Shown: in pieces, positions 1 to 12,338 of the stretch
Layout of the letters: every line of letters begins with the position of its first letter
Numbering within the stretch: position 1 is the stretch's first letter
DNA from: Orthonyx spaldingii
Lineage: Eukaryota > Chordata > Aves > Passeriformes > Orthonychidae
Length of the DNA: 64,000 nucleotides
Assembly: GCA_013397795.1 (NCBI GenBank)
Contig: VZTJ01000548.1
Coordinates: forward strand, 1 to 64,000
Reading direction: 5' to 3'
Notes under the pieces: model-generated
The model's input: the letters and a program-made list of their open reading frames with translations, nothing else
What the model was told of the DNA's origin: nothing
Databases searched by the model: none
Translations under genes and position numbers: made by a program

Positions 1-2503
1 CGCACCTTCCCTTCCCTTCCCTCTCTCCTTTCTCTGTGTTAGTATAAAGGAAACCAGGCTGAATTCATGTATATCAAAAGAAATAAGAGTTATTCACTTG
101 GAGAAGAATACTCAAAATGTTCACGAAGTAAATGCACTCTCCAACAGCTCCTGATTTTTCTTTGTATTTGAATTTGAAGTCAAAGAGATCTAGCAACTTA
201 GACTTTCCATATGCATCTTTCCACCAGTCATGTTTGTTTCTTTTTTTGTACTGAAGTGTCAAAATCTAGAACCCACGGTGTTCAGGCTCCTGAATAAAGG
301 GTACAAAATTCCATATATATTTGACCTCCAATTCAAACATAGTCATATTCTTTTCTGTGTACTCGTTTCCAACTATTTGCCTTGTCCCTGATTTTATTAT
401 TTACTTTAAAACCAAATGAAAGATTTGTTTGGGGGTCCTACTTAGATAATATTCAAATTCTATTTAATTTCTCTGTCAGTGTCCCTGTATTATATACAGT
501 TCTAACTTTTAACAATTCATCATTTCTATAATTTGGATTTTCTCATGTCATTTCTCTAAACTTTTATATATCCAGGGTATTGTATTCTCTGCAGTTCTGT
601 TCTTTGTCTTATCTCCTTTACAGATTCTCTACTTACTCCTAGTAGCAAGAGATTCTCTACTACCATGTAGAGATTAATATCAAATTAATCTGGCCTGAAA
701 GGTATTCCTTATAAATGTTTCTACCTTCTGTGCAAGGACAACTCCAATTAGCTTCATTAAGAGTTTTTCAAAATTTAATTCCAGAAGGCAGTCTGACCTG
801 TTGGCTTCCCTAATGGTTTCCCTGACTGTCTCATATTTTACTTTTTGTAAACCTGTAGTTATTAGTATTGTTTTTCTCTTGTCTAGATTTTCATTTTATT
901 GTAGTGAAATCTCTGTTATCTTCTGCTCCAGGGTTATTTTTTGCTTAGGCTTTTCTCTTATCTCTCCAATACTTATGAGAAAAGACCTTAAACCCTTTTT
1001 TGTTTGATTGGTAGAGAAGCCTAGAAGTTTTTATAACAGTATCAGTAATGATATTGCATGTTTGATCCGTAAAATGTTCAAGTCTTTCATAATAGTACAA
1101 TTTATAGCATTGCTTATTTCTCTAAATATGCCATGTTCACAAGAAAACCCAGCACTCACTGTCTATTGCAAACTCCTAACATTGTCTCAAGAAATCTTCA
1201 TTTACAATATTTTTAAAATCTTCTTAGGAACCAACTAATATCTGTTTTATCTGCACTGTAATGTCTTATTTATTAAAAAAAAAATCATATTACTTAAAAT
1301 GTTACATAAAGCTGTGCACACTCATATAACTATAAAACTTCATTCTAAATATTAAAAAGGGGATATTACCTTCTATTTGGTCAGATCCTGATGTCACTTC
1401 GAGTGCAACGGTGCATCCAGGAATAATATTTTTATGCAAAGTTTGCATTTCCTAGTGAACAGTTCAGCTTATGCTTGAGAAAAGTCTGAAGTAAGGAAAA
1501 GAAATGCCACAGCTTTCCCAAAGTATATTTCACAGATTAATCATCTTAGAAAGTTTTCAGAAAACCAGCTGTACAGATAGATACAGCAGTGACATCTCAC
1601 TTTGAAAGCCAAAAATGTTAGATTCTGTCTAGTGGTATGTTATATTTTTTCTTATTTTTGGGTAACAAACTGAATTGTCAGTGTATCACATCACCAGGGC
1701 TATAAGCAAATGTCTTTTTTTTCTTTTTTTTTCATTATTTCAGCACCAAACAGTGTTCTTCAAAATTTCTTTCTCACACATTTAGATAGTAAAGGGAGTT
1801 ATGATAAAATGTGACTTAGAGAGATGAAAGGTACAAAAAGTCAACCTGTATACAGCCTAGGGAATGTGAAGGCTGTGAAATTATCTGATAACTCTAAAGT
1901 CTGGAACTAAAGCAATCCTGATATTATCAATAAAGGGGGTTGATAACAGTTTCACCTGTCAAAAGAGGAGACACTTTCTTTGATGTCACCTTAACGTGGA
2001 CTTTTCATTTAAGTTTCTTTTCTCCTGAGATAAACCTACCTAGGCAATTTCTATCATTTTTTAACTTTGCATTTTTAATTTTCTATCATTCTAGTTAAAT
2101 TAACCTGGGTGACTGAATCATTATTTTATGAAGTTCAAAGAAGAATAGTTTAACAGAAATATTTGTCTGTGGAGTAGAGATAACCTATAAATGATATCTT
2201 GAAAATTAAAAAAAAAAAAACAAAAACCAAAACCAGTGAACCCAGCTTTCTGTAAGTTAATGTATGAGTTGTACAATGGGAAAAAAGCACTGGAATCATT
2301 TATCCATCTCAACAGGACAAGGGCAGAAAAATAAGAAAAAAGTTCCTTGTGGATCGAGATGAAGACTGGGACATCACATATGAATTACCATCATGGGCAA
2401 AACTAGCTTGAGTTGGAGAAACTTATTAAATCTATTGTCAATTAAACAGAGTAGGTTAATAAAAAATAACAACAGATCTAATGCCACCCTCCATCACTCC
2501 ACC
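1..2503. other. AT-rich non-coding stretch
   Basis: I see no gene. The first 40 bases are a pyrimidine-rich CTTCC-type tract. The remainder is AT-rich with short A or T runs, the longest being an A-rich patch at about 2208-2227. The open frames are all under 80 codons and resemble no known protein. No repeat family is recognisable until the retroviral LTR begins near 2504. Confidence 0.6.
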
Positions 2504-3054
2504 TTTTGTGGTTTAACCCCATCAGCAGCTCAACCCCACACAGCCACTAGACTCACTTCCCTGAGTGGGACTGGGAAAAGGAGTGGAAGTCTAAGAGGGA
2601 GAAAATTCATGGGTTCAGATAAAGACAGATAGGTAAAGCAAAAGTCATGTACACAAAGAAAGCCAAAAAAGGAATTAATTAATTGCTTCTATGTTCCAGC
2701 AGCTGTCCCCAGGAAAGCAGGATTCAGTCATGTGTAACCACTGACATGGGAAGACAACAGCATCACACTGAATGTTCCTTCCTCCACCAGGTTTATGCAC
2801 TGACATGGCACCACATGGTGTGGGATAGCCCTTGGGTCTGCTGGGGTCATCTGTCCCCAGGGTGTCACCTCCCTCACAGCCTCTTGTGCACCCCCAGCTT
2901 GCTCACCAGTGGAGCCATGTGAGAGGCAGAAAAGGCTTTGGGGCTCAGCTGTAGGTAACACACTGCTTTATTATCAACGTTTTCATCACAAATCCAAAAC
3001 GCAGCACCATACGAGTTTCTATGAAGAAAATAATCTCCATCCCAAACAAAAGCA
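2504..3054 (-). mobile_element. Endogenous retrovirus LTR (3' LTR), minus strand
   Basis: This is a long terminal repeat of a type I recognise from bird genomes. On the minus strand it starts near 3054 with TGCTTTTGTTTGGGATGGAG. It carries the stretch 'TGCACAAGAGGCTGTGAGGG' and a degraded TATA region near 2790-2800 (GTGCATAAAC). It ends near 2504 with GGGGTTAAACCACAAAA. The length of about 550 bp is typical for such LTRs. A purine-rich tract (GAGAAGAGGAGAG on the minus strand, about 3060-3072) lies just upstream of the LTR start. This is the position of a polypurine tract, so I read it as a 3' LTR. The copy is diverged, and the usual TG...CA ends are only partly kept. No 5' LTR is visible. 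Family name and exact ends need a repeat-library match. Confidence 0.75.
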
Positions 3055-3271
3055 GCTCATCTCTCCTCTTCTCAGGGTCAACTTCACTCCCAATTCTTCT
3101 CTCTCCTCCCCCCAGGGGAGCACAGGGGGCTGGGGAATAGGGATTGCAGCCTGTTCAATGTACATTGTCTCTGATGCTCCTTCTTCCTCACTGTTCCTCT
3201 GCTTCAGTGTGGGGTGCCAACCCCACAGGAGATGGCCCTTCATGAACTTCTTCAATGTGGACCTTCCCACA
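3055..3271 (-). mobile_element. ERV internal 3' remnant next to the LTR
   Basis: Directly upstream of the LTR on the minus strand lies a piece resembling the 3' internal part of avian ERVs. It has a repeated pattern of the kind GTGGGAAGGTCCACATTGAA, followed by a CCCCAGCCCCCTGTGCTCCC block and a purine-rich run that ends at the LTR. An 83-codon open frame crosses this piece and the LTR end (3019-3270, minus strand), but I see no intact retroviral domain. The element breaks off near 3271, where unique AT-rich sequence begins. All gag, pol and most or all env sequence is missing, so it cannot encode a virus. Confidence 0.6.
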
Positions 3272-6098
3272 TCAAATATGCCACCAAAATATGTTAAAAT
3301 TCATAAGCAGTATATCTCCTAAACTGCTGGTGGTCATCAAAAGGTGCAGCAAGTACTTTGAGACAGTTTTGTTTGTCTACAACCTCTATATATCTGTAAC
3401 TGCAATGCAAATTGCTGGATTATAAAACATTTAGTTCTCAAAAATCCAGTTCAGTATAATACTATTCCATATATTTTCATGTGCAATAGGAAAAAGTTCA
3501 GATAATTATTTCATCTTTTAAAGCCAAAAGCAAAGAAAGTGTGCTGAAAACTGTGTCTTTGAAAACTCAGCTGATGTCAGGAGTCTACCTTCAGACACAG
3601 ACATCAGAGCTGGTGACCCAGTCACTGAAGTTCCAGTCCTGCCTTTGATGTCTCCTTGTTTCCCTGAATTGGAGAGAGACACAGAATCACACTCCATTAG
3701 CATTTTATTTTAAAAATCTGAGGAAACAGAGAAAAACAATACGAGTATAGTGAATATCAGAATCCCTTATAGAACACCCGCTTAAAACTTGTAAGGTAGC
3801 CACTATTAAGCAACTATAGCTTAAAATTATATTCCCTCGTGTTTGTCAACAGGAATTTCCTGATCATTTTCAGCTTTCAACAACATTATACAATTCCTTT
3901 ATACAACTCTCTATGTCAGCAATTTTTGTACCAGAAGAAAGTATTATTCATAATATGAACAGTTTCTAAATCTCAATATAAAATATCACCTGAACAGATA
4001 GTCTCGAGTAGGGTTTAAACGAAAAACAAAAACAAATTTTCTAATTTTCAGGACTTCCTGATTATGACAACTCTTTTCAGTAAGAATGCTCACTGACTTG
4101 TCATGCAATTGCCATGTCTTGTACTATATTTTTCACTGCCAGGTATTTCCAGGCAAGGGATACTAGCAGGTCCTGCTTTCTGAGTCATTTAGATATAGTC
4201 AGTGATTACAGTCTCTGCATGAATAATTATTTGTAATGTATTTAATTTCTTACCAAAAAAAAGGTGAATTACATCAGTGGGACCAGGAGCTCATTCATAA
4301 TTTTGATGGGTATAACCATTAGTATTTAGGCCTTTAGATTGAATGCACAACTAGAATATTTTGTAGTCAAGACCTGAGTTTTGTTTCAGGAAAATGACAG
4401 ATTGTGCTCCTCCAGAGTCTGGTTAAATTAAGCCAGATTCAAATCATACAGGTAAAACCAAAGCATGTCTTAGGCTGATTCTTGTTATTTACAAAATTCC
4501 AGATGTTACACTTATTTTATAAGAGAACTTTCTACAGGGGGCTAATATCTTTGATATTATCACCCTAACATAAAAGTACTTTCGTTTTCTGTATTCTTAT
4601 ACCTGTTGGCATTTGTGAGTCTACAGACGAAAACAAAAGCTTCACCTTCAAATAGCATCATACAGTCACTAACCTTCTCTTTTCCAAAAAACCAAGCGTA
4701 AAATCTGCCATTATCTTTTGCGTTCTCCTCATGACTGGACATTTGAATATCCCAGTATAATCATATAACCTGTCTGGACTGAAATGCATTAGTCAGCCCT
4801 GTGGGGCTCTCTGCAAAATTGCCTTTCAGGATGTTTTGAACATCTTAGTGCCTGTTGAAGTTTCCTATAAGTGAAAACACAGGAGGCTACTGAAGACCCA
4901 TCAACTCCATAATCCTGCAGTAGGTGCTGCAGAATTTCCCACTTAACCATGGCAATTTCAAATTCCCTTTTGGAAGTGTTTTTCAGTGCTGATCTTTGAG
5001 AGTCCATATGTGTGTATATTTTAATATTCTGAGGAAAAAATCCAAGGTTTTGCTTTGTGTGGAAAATGTTTCCCTTTTCACTGGAGTTAGAATATGCCTT
5101 TGTGTTCAGGAATGTTGCTATAGAATTTTGTGGGAAATTTGTTTCAGTTTTCCTATTCTGCTGAGCTCTGGGTTTCCAGCTGAAGATTGCTTACCTTCTC
5201 ACTCCCTGAGTTATTGTAACAGCTTTTCTCAGAACATTTGGTTTTCTTTCAACCCCCTGCCCCCACAATCTTACAGTTCTTTTTTTTAAATTTAACAGAG
5301 AAACTGCTTGTATAACAAGAAATACTGTAAAAAAACAAAAACAAAAACAAAAAAATAAAAAACAACAACAACAAAAAAAACCCACAACAAAACAAAATAA
5401 ATACAAAAGGTGGATATATTCTCTAAAATTTCAGAGAGAGACACAAATCCCTTCATTTACAACATTTATATATATATGAAATGGGATATGATATATAGAG
5501 AAGAAGACAGTTTATGAAGGTAATAGAGTACAGCATATATGATGTGTGTTTCTGGAAATTTAATTAAGTAAAAGGAAACCCCAGGCTGACAGGTAGGAGG
5601 TGGCATGTAAATCACTTGACGTGTGAAACTGCTAAGATAATTAAAATGTCTTATTTCAGGTCCAAAGCTGTAAAATGTTAAATCCTCATGACTCACACTA
5701 AAATTAAGAATCTGATTTTACTATCTGCTGAAATTCTTTAGTTGTTTCAATTTGTATAACTTCTGAATAGAATAAGATTGGTATAATTAGCAAGACACAA
5801 CTCCTTCACTTTAAGGCACTGTCTTTTGTTTCATGTGTAAAGGCATTCTGATCCTCTGAATCCACTAAGAAATCAAGCATAATTACCATTAATCAAAGTT
5901 TTAGAGTTATAGCCTATAACTCTGCCTGAAGAAATCCAGTATTTTAATAAAAAAAGCACAAAGTTCAAATTGCAATTTGCAAGCTGAAATTTATATATGA
6001 GATTTACCTGTGCAAATACATTATCTCAACCTGGGAAATGCCATGCAAGGAAGAACACTTACAGAAAAAGGCATTAATGAAAGAGCAAATAAATCAGA
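3272..6098. other. AT-rich non-coding stretch
   Basis: No gene or dispersed repeat is recognised. It contains an A-rich, AAC-type low-complexity tract at about 5328-5400 and a short (TA)n run near 5468. The open frames are below 100 codons. The minus-strand frame across 5191-5406 is rich in Phe and Cys only because it reads the A-rich tract backwards. Confidence 0.55.
5328..5404. repeat. A-rich (AAAAC/AAC)n low-complexity tract
   Basis: The plus strand is almost only A with spaced C residues: AAAAAC repeats followed by four AAC units and further A runs. It is simple-sequence DNA. It could be a decayed poly(A) tail, but no retroposed body is recognisable on the left. Confidence 0.85.
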
Positions 6099-6822
6099 GA
6101 GTCATAGAAAGGACCCACAAAGATCATTGAATGCAACCAACCCCTGGCCCTGCATAGGACAACCCCAAAAATCACACCAAATGCCCAAGACCATTGTCCA
6201 AACACTTTTTGAACCATGTCAAGCTCTGTGACCACTTCCCTGGGGAGCCTGTTTCAGTGCCCAAACACCCACTGTGTGAAGAATCTTTTTCTGATATCCA
6301 ACCTAAACCTCCCCTGACATAAATTCAGTCCATTCCCTTGGGTCCTGTCACTCTCACCACAGAGAAAAAATCAGTGTCTGCCCCTTCTCTTCTCCTCACG
6401 AGGAAGTTGTAACTGCAGTGAGGACTCTCCTCAGTCTCCTCCAGGTTGAACAGACCAAGTGACCTCAGCCACTCCTCGTGTGGCTTCCCCTCAAGGTCCT
6501 TCACCATGTTTGTTGCCCTTCTTGGGACACTCATAGTTTAATGTCTTTCTTACACTGTGGAGCCCAAAACTGCACGCAGTATTCAAGGTAAGGTCGCCCC
6601 AGGGCAGAGCAGAGCGGGACAATCCCCTCCTTTAGGCTGGCAATGCTGTCCCTGATGCCCCCCAGGACAGGGTTGGCCCTCCTGGCTGCCAGGGCACTGC
6701 TGGCTCTTGTTCAACTTTCCATCAACCAGGATCTCCAGGTCCCTTTCCACAAGTTGCTCTCCAGTGTCTCATTTCCCAGTCTGTCCGTACATCCAGGGCT
6801 GTTCTATCCCAGATGTATTTGA
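6099..6822 (-). mobile_element. CR1 LINE, 3' part, minus strand
   Basis: CR1 non-LTR retrotransposon, 5'-truncated as nearly all copies are. The plus strand starts with TCATAGAAAGGACCC, the reverse complement of the CR1 3' end. It continues through hallmark antisense blocks: 'CAGTGCCCAAACACCCACTG', 'CTCCTCCAGGTTGAACAG', 'CTCCTCGTGTGGCTTCCCCT' and 'CAGGACAGGGTTGGCCCTCC'. It fades near 6822. About 720 bp of the 3' end is kept, with no reverse-transcriptase motif. The open frames inside are chance readings. The orientation is clear, the subfamily is not assigned. Confidence 0.9.
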
Positions 6823-8976
6823 TCTTGAAGGTTGGATAAAAGATAATTTTTCACTTGTTTTCTATGTCTGGCTTTATCTTCTATATTTTCCATAACTGTA
6901 TTTCTATTTCTGACTTTAAATACATGGAAATGTACAGGGTAGTCTTCTTATGTATTTATATATCATAACTACTTCAGCTACAAAGTATAATATTTTCCAG
7001 TTATAATAAGTAGAAAATTACTTATATTTAAGCATTGATAGTTCCTTATATCTACCTTTAAAAAAAAATCTTTATATTTCCTACCAAGAGAGATGCTCAC
7101 TCTTCGTCTAATGCAAATATGAAATCTTTTATATTTCCCATATGCTATAGTGTTTCAACAGAAATGCAGTCCTTCCATTTCACTCTTTCCTTTGATCCGT
7201 ATATTTTCAAACAGATTTTCTCTTGGTATAGAACAAGTAGACGGTGCAACCAATCTTTGACTTTAATGTTGCACTGTGCATGACTCAGCCATTATCTGAA
7301 ATGACAGCAAAAGGTAGTAACTAACTTGATAATTTTAAGAATCACTGGAAAGTCAAAACAATATCTGCTTGGTCTGCCTTAACCTGACAGAATATACTGA
7401 TCCACTCAATTTGTCTATTTTCCCTAAGAATCTTTTATGAATATGAATCTTCATTATATCAAACTCTGTCACCTTAGATTTCAAAAGATATTCTGTTGCT
7501 TTGACAGAATAGTTACACAGTCCAGAGATTTTTATGTGCCATTTCTAACATATTTCTCTTATTATAATAGAAGTCAACCAACCAGGTTAGATATTATATA
7601 CTGGACATAATTTTATATAATAAGTTATTGGCACCACTTCTAGCTACAAGGGAAAGCACCTTTTCTCCACTTAATCAGTTATTTCCTGAAAATTATCAGA
7701 AGAATTACTTATAGCTTCTCTCTTGTTGCAAGAATTTGTTTTCACCAGTGTAAAGCAGGTATCAGAGACTGAAGTTGAAGAATGATGTAGCCACTTTGTG
7801 TTCATCAAAGTGATTGGTCAAGGCTAAGAGTAAAACCCTTACATAACAGTTTCTTATGTTCTCAAAGGCAACAAGATAGGTGCAATTCACCACAATGAAG
7901 TGGGAAGAGTCTTATTAGCATCACTGTATTTTAGTTAAACTTTCAACTGGAAGTGATAATTTTCACAACTCATATGTAAGTGAGATTATTAGCTATTGGC
8001 AAGGCTGAATAGTAGCCCCACTGTATTCTTTCACTTATTTTACTGATACTTTAATTATTCCTGATGAACATAAGACTTTTTGCTAAATTCTGAAATGATA
8101 AATTGAATTACTGAAACTAAGAAATTTTGTAGCTATGGATTTACTTTTTTACTAGGTGTATACGTAAGTATTATTGAAATAGGCACCAATAAAATAAATG
8201 GCTTGTTTTATAGCACCTTACCCAGCACAGCCCTCCGTGGTTAATGTAGCTTCACAAGCACCATACAGCTCATACATTCTTAAGGCAAACAAGGGTCATT
8301 TGAACATATTTCTATTGCTAAATCCACATTAAAATGAGCTGATAGTGTGGAGAAGCATTTCCATGAAACTAGCAGTCACATACATTTTACCCACCTTGCC
8401 AGTGTGTCCCGTAAAGGTACTCAAAGCTAGGAATGCTAGTACATTTGGCATCTTCATCATATATATGCACATGGAAAATATAGACATATTTTCGTTTACC
8501 ACTTTTGTTCAAAGATTTTTCCAGAATAAATTCATAGGCCTCTCATTTAGGTCTGATCTTCACCAGGATTATATAGGTTTTCCATAAGACCATACCTAGA
8601 AAGATTTTAACAAGATTCTTTGATTTGGTTCTGCCAAAAACACCCTGAAATGCAATGGAACACTAAGCTATGGGACACCTCTCATCTACACTCTCCACAA
8701 CATTTATCTATCGATATCATTCTTATGAGATCTCTAGCTGCTGACTGATGCATGCAGCCCAAGAAGCAAATTAATCATTGCTGTTCTAGATATGATTTCT
8801 GTAACAACGTAGATGGTAACTACATTTACCAGTGTCATGTGTTTGATGACTGGGAAAATACAAGTTTGTTATTGCTGCATTATCCTTCAAGGGAAATAAT
8901 GATTTTCGGCTGCGTTCAGTAACATAAACAAAAGTTAACACAAAATCTTACCCTAGAGACCTAGGCAGTGTAAACA

Positions 8977-8990
8977 GCTTGCTAGCAAGC
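8977..8990. repeat. Perfect 14-bp palindrome
   Basis: The sequence GCTTGCTAGCAAGC equals its own reverse complement. Nothing around it identifies it as a binding site for a known factor, and one such palindrome in 64 kb is not remarkable. Confidence 0.9.
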
Positions 8991-9141
8991 ATCCAACCTG
9001 TTTTTTCACTCACCACCTCAAGGCACCTGGAGGTGGAAGAAGTTTATTGGATCTATTCAGTACCAGTCACCATCAAAACACATATATGTGTTTTTGGAGA
9101 AGTGGGGTACAGTTAGAGTCTCCCTGGAATTTTAGAGAGAC

Positions 9142-9174
9142 CGTTACCAACCTTAGTATCACTGGTTGGTAATG
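9142..9174. repeat. Small inverted repeat (hairpin)
   Basis: The arms TTACCAACC (9144-9152) and GGTTGGTAA (9164-9172) pair perfectly across an 11-base loop. One G-T and one C-G pair extend the stem on the outside. It is short and carries no other sign of function. Confidence 0.8.
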
Positions 9175-11637
9175 CTCTGAATTTTCCAAATGGCAAGTGT
9201 AAGAAATGTTGAAGTATAACTCTTCTCCCTTCCCCCACTGCCCTCACTCCTTTATTTCCTTTTTTATCATGAGGGACATAATGATTTCTCATGCTGGAAA
9301 GAAGAAAAAAAGCAGCATTGTTGAGGCAAACAGACTAAATTTTTTTTGATGGAAGCCATACCAAATCATCCTTAACCTTGCCATCTCTCATACAACATTC
9401 TCAACATTCCTTATCAAGTGTTTTATCTACTCTGTGGGAAGACACGTTTTATCAGAGCACAGTTGCTTCTATCAAAGCCACTACAGGTCAAAATACCTTC
9501 TTTTTCCCATGAACACTTTCTGCCACCCACCAGATTCGCCAATGTTCCCAGCACAGATTTATCTCAGCAGAGTTGCTTTGCTGTCTCATAAAGGGACAAT
9601 AGTTCTCTCTGAGTTCTGACATCCTAATGGCTGCTGGTTGGGCCTTTTTTCTCCATTTCACAGGAAATTTTCACACCTCTGAGTGTGCCATTTTTCAGTT
9701 GAATTTGACTTATAGTTCACAGATGGAGAGAGACTCCCAATAAAAACTCTCTTTAGAAGACAGTACAAGAAAACGCTTTTCTGCATGGTGACAGGTTAAA
9801 ATTCTACACACTGATTTGTTCATAGCTTTCAGGGTGTGATGCCAAAGCCTTTAGTAAATTGGAGTCAACTTCTTTGAGAGTAGTATAGGGGAATATATTC
9901 TCACTAAGGAAAAAGGGAAACGAAAAAGTTGTTTTAAGAGGCTCCCACCTGCACAAAAAGCAGAAAGTAACCATATTACTACATTAGCAACCCAGATCCC
10001 AAACAGTGGTTGTTCCCAGCCATAGCAAAGAACAGGATATTGTGCCTATCTAATTCAAATTAATTAATCCGCAATATATATTTTCATATTGATTAATCAC
10101 TCCTCACACAAACTGGTGTATTTAACAGAAAAACTCCCAGGAATTCAATCTTTGTTTCTCACTCCTTAACCTTATAGCATCAATAGAGTAAACTGAAAAA
10201 CTGAAGTCAATCCAAAGGCTCACTTCACAAGATGGAAATATGACAATGAAAAATAAATACAAAATTCAGAGAATTGTCTTAAGTCCCAAGCACCAGTATA
10301 ATTCATATAATCAAATAATGTATAAAATACACTTCTGGGAACTTTGTCAACACTCCTAATTTAGTAGTTTAGACTACATACCACTACCCATTCTAATTCC
10401 TCTTTGTCTTTTTTCTCCTTCTTTTTTCTCCTTCTTATTTTTAGCTAACAGCCTGTGTCTTTCTTGTACTCTACCTGTCTCCTGGTTCAAAACTCCTGTT
10501 TTCCTGACCATCTCAATCACTTCTACTCTTCACTGATGATTACAGCCAAGCAGCTCCAGAGCACTCTCATTCCCTCAGTGCGTGTGCTCTCACTCATTAG
10601 TTGAGCAAGAAAATAAAATCTTCATCATATAGCAACTGATTTTTGTTAATTCATGTCAGTCTCACAGGTCTGACTGTCATCACTCCTCTCACATCTGCTT
10701 AAGGGCATAATAGAAGGTGCATCACTAGAGCCCATTTCTGAGATTATATAGATGTTTTCTTTATCATCAATATCTAAAGAAAAGAGCTGGGAAAAGCTTT
10801 CAAGTATGAAGCTGGATTTTGGAAACTTTGGACCTGAGTTTTGGCTTGGAAGCCATCTCAAAATAATTTGGACAACTACTAATCCCAGATTTTTCGATTA
10901 GGCACAGTGATGAGGACTCTGTGAATATAATGTTTTATATAAGAGGGAGAGTTTGGGTTTTTTCTTTGGTTGGGGTATCTTGGGTGTTTTGTTTCATTTT
11001 TAATGGGGAAATTTTCCTTCTCACTAAGAGAAGCCAAGAAAAGCAAAGGAAAACAGCTTATTTGAATGACTCTGTGCATGTGCACACTCTTCACACACTA
11101 GTGCATAAATGGTAAGAGAGATAAGGTGATGATTTTGCTGTGGCTAAGTATAAGGCAATTTTCCAGAATTAAATTTTTACATACATGAGATAAAACACAT
11201 ACTTTTTCAAAACAGTGCTATTTTTGTTAGTTCAATAATAGGTTTTTAGTCATGTGGAAACTATCTACTAGTGAATACTTCCAAAAATTAATTCCAGTTT
11301 TTGCTTTGTTATCTAGATATCTTTCTGCTGTTTCTTTAAATGTATTTTTCCTATTCCATTTAGACAGTTAGTGTTCAGTACTATGATGTTTTTTGAATGG
11401 GCACCAAGTAATTATGAGGCTTAAATTTAACGATTTTTTTATTATATCTTATTTTACAGTAGCCTGTCAAATAAGATTTACTGACTCTGTGTTTGTCTAT
11501 GGGAAGTTGCTGCAAAGTAGCTGGGAGCACCTTAATCATTTCTATAGTAAATAAAAATCTTCAAGTTACTTTCTGTGGAAGACTGAAGTTTGAGGTTTGT
11601 TAGAGAGCACTGAATTTGGAAATTGAACTTCATATAT

Positions 11638-12338
11638 GATACTGAGGGAGGTGGCAGAAGTGCTTACTGAGCCATTTTCTATCACTATCAGCAGTCTTGG
11701 CTAGCTAGGCCTAGAAGTTGACAAATGTGGTCCCCACCAGCAAGTAGGGCCAGAGGAAGGATCCAGGAAAATACAGGCCTGTCAGTCTGACCTTGGTGCC
11801 AGGGAAGATCACGGAGCTGATCGTCTTGAGTGCCATCACATGCCACATACAGGACAACAAGGGAATCAGGCCCAGCAAACATGGGTTTAGGAAAGACAGG
11901 TCATACTTGAGACCAACCTCACCAGCTCCTATGACAGTGTGGCCCATTTTGTGGGTGAGGGAAAGGCTGTGGATGTGTCTACCTGGACTTCAGTAAAGCC
12001 TTTGATGCCATTTCCCAAAGCATTCTCCTGCAGAAACTGGCTGCTGACATCTTGGCTGGGTGTACTTGTTCCTGGATAGAAAACTGCCTGGATGGTCAAG
12101 CCCAGAGTGTGGTGGTGAAAGGAGTTTAATCCACTTGGTGGCTGGTCACAAGTGTGCTCCCAGAGGGTCAGTATTGGGGCCAGTCCTGTTTAATATCTTT
12201 ATTTATTTATCTTTTGAAAAGACATGTAAATGTGGCACTCAAGGGCTTGGTTTAGTGGTGGACTGGGCAGTGCTGGGTTAGTGGTGGGACTAAACGATCT
12301 TAACTGTCTTTTCCAGCTTAATTCTGTGATTCTGTGAT
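11638..12338 (+). mobile_element. CR1 LINE with RT fragment, internally deleted
   Basis: Plus-strand CR1 copy. It enters in the region before the reverse transcriptase (GAGGTGGCAGAAGTGCTTAC) and shows degraded RT blocks: 'YRPVSLTLVPGKI' at about 11786-11824, 'HGF' near 11880, 'YLDFSKAFDA' at 11979-12008, and 'RGSVLGPVLFNIFI' at about 12155-12200. Frameshifts separate them, so no protein is made. Just after the 'LFNIFI' block (about 12205-12215) the sequence jumps to the CR1 3' tail ('TGTGGCACTCAAGGGCTTGG'), omitting the part with the catalytic YxDD-type motif and the RT C-terminus. It ends with the canonical pair ATTCTGTGATTCTGTG. A CR1 this far 5' and still 3'-complete is explained by internal deletion or template jumping. 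Confidence 0.9.
11786..12215 (+). pseudogene. CR1 reverse-transcriptase remnant
   Basis: The coding trace inside the deleted CR1. The N-terminal RT blocks lie in one frame up to about 11900 (KDPGKYRPVSLTLVPGKI, then HGFRK). A frameshift follows, and the 'YLDFSKAFD' block, the catalytic-aspartate region of RT motif A, is read in another frame. The 'APRGSVLGPVLFNIFI' block (RT motif B) lies in a third. The Asp-Asp metal-binding motif is absent because of the deletion. It is dead as an enzyme. Confidence 0.85.

Larger units (their letters stand above)
6823..11637. other. AT-rich non-coding stretch with small palindromes
   Basis: About 4.8 kb with no gene or recognised repeat. It holds a perfect 14-bp palindrome (8977-8990), an 11-bp-stem hairpin (9142-9174) and a duplicated CTTTTTTCTCCTT-like pyrimidine unit at about 10409-10436. 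Around 10050-10105 there are several TAATTAAT/ATTAATC motifs of the homeodomain-site type, but AT-rich DNA yields these by chance. The open frames stay below 82 codons. Confidence 0.55.

Noticed and set aside
2909..3322. 137-codon plus-strand open frame
   Set aside because: It lies opposite the ERV LTR and internal stub and reads their non-coding strand.
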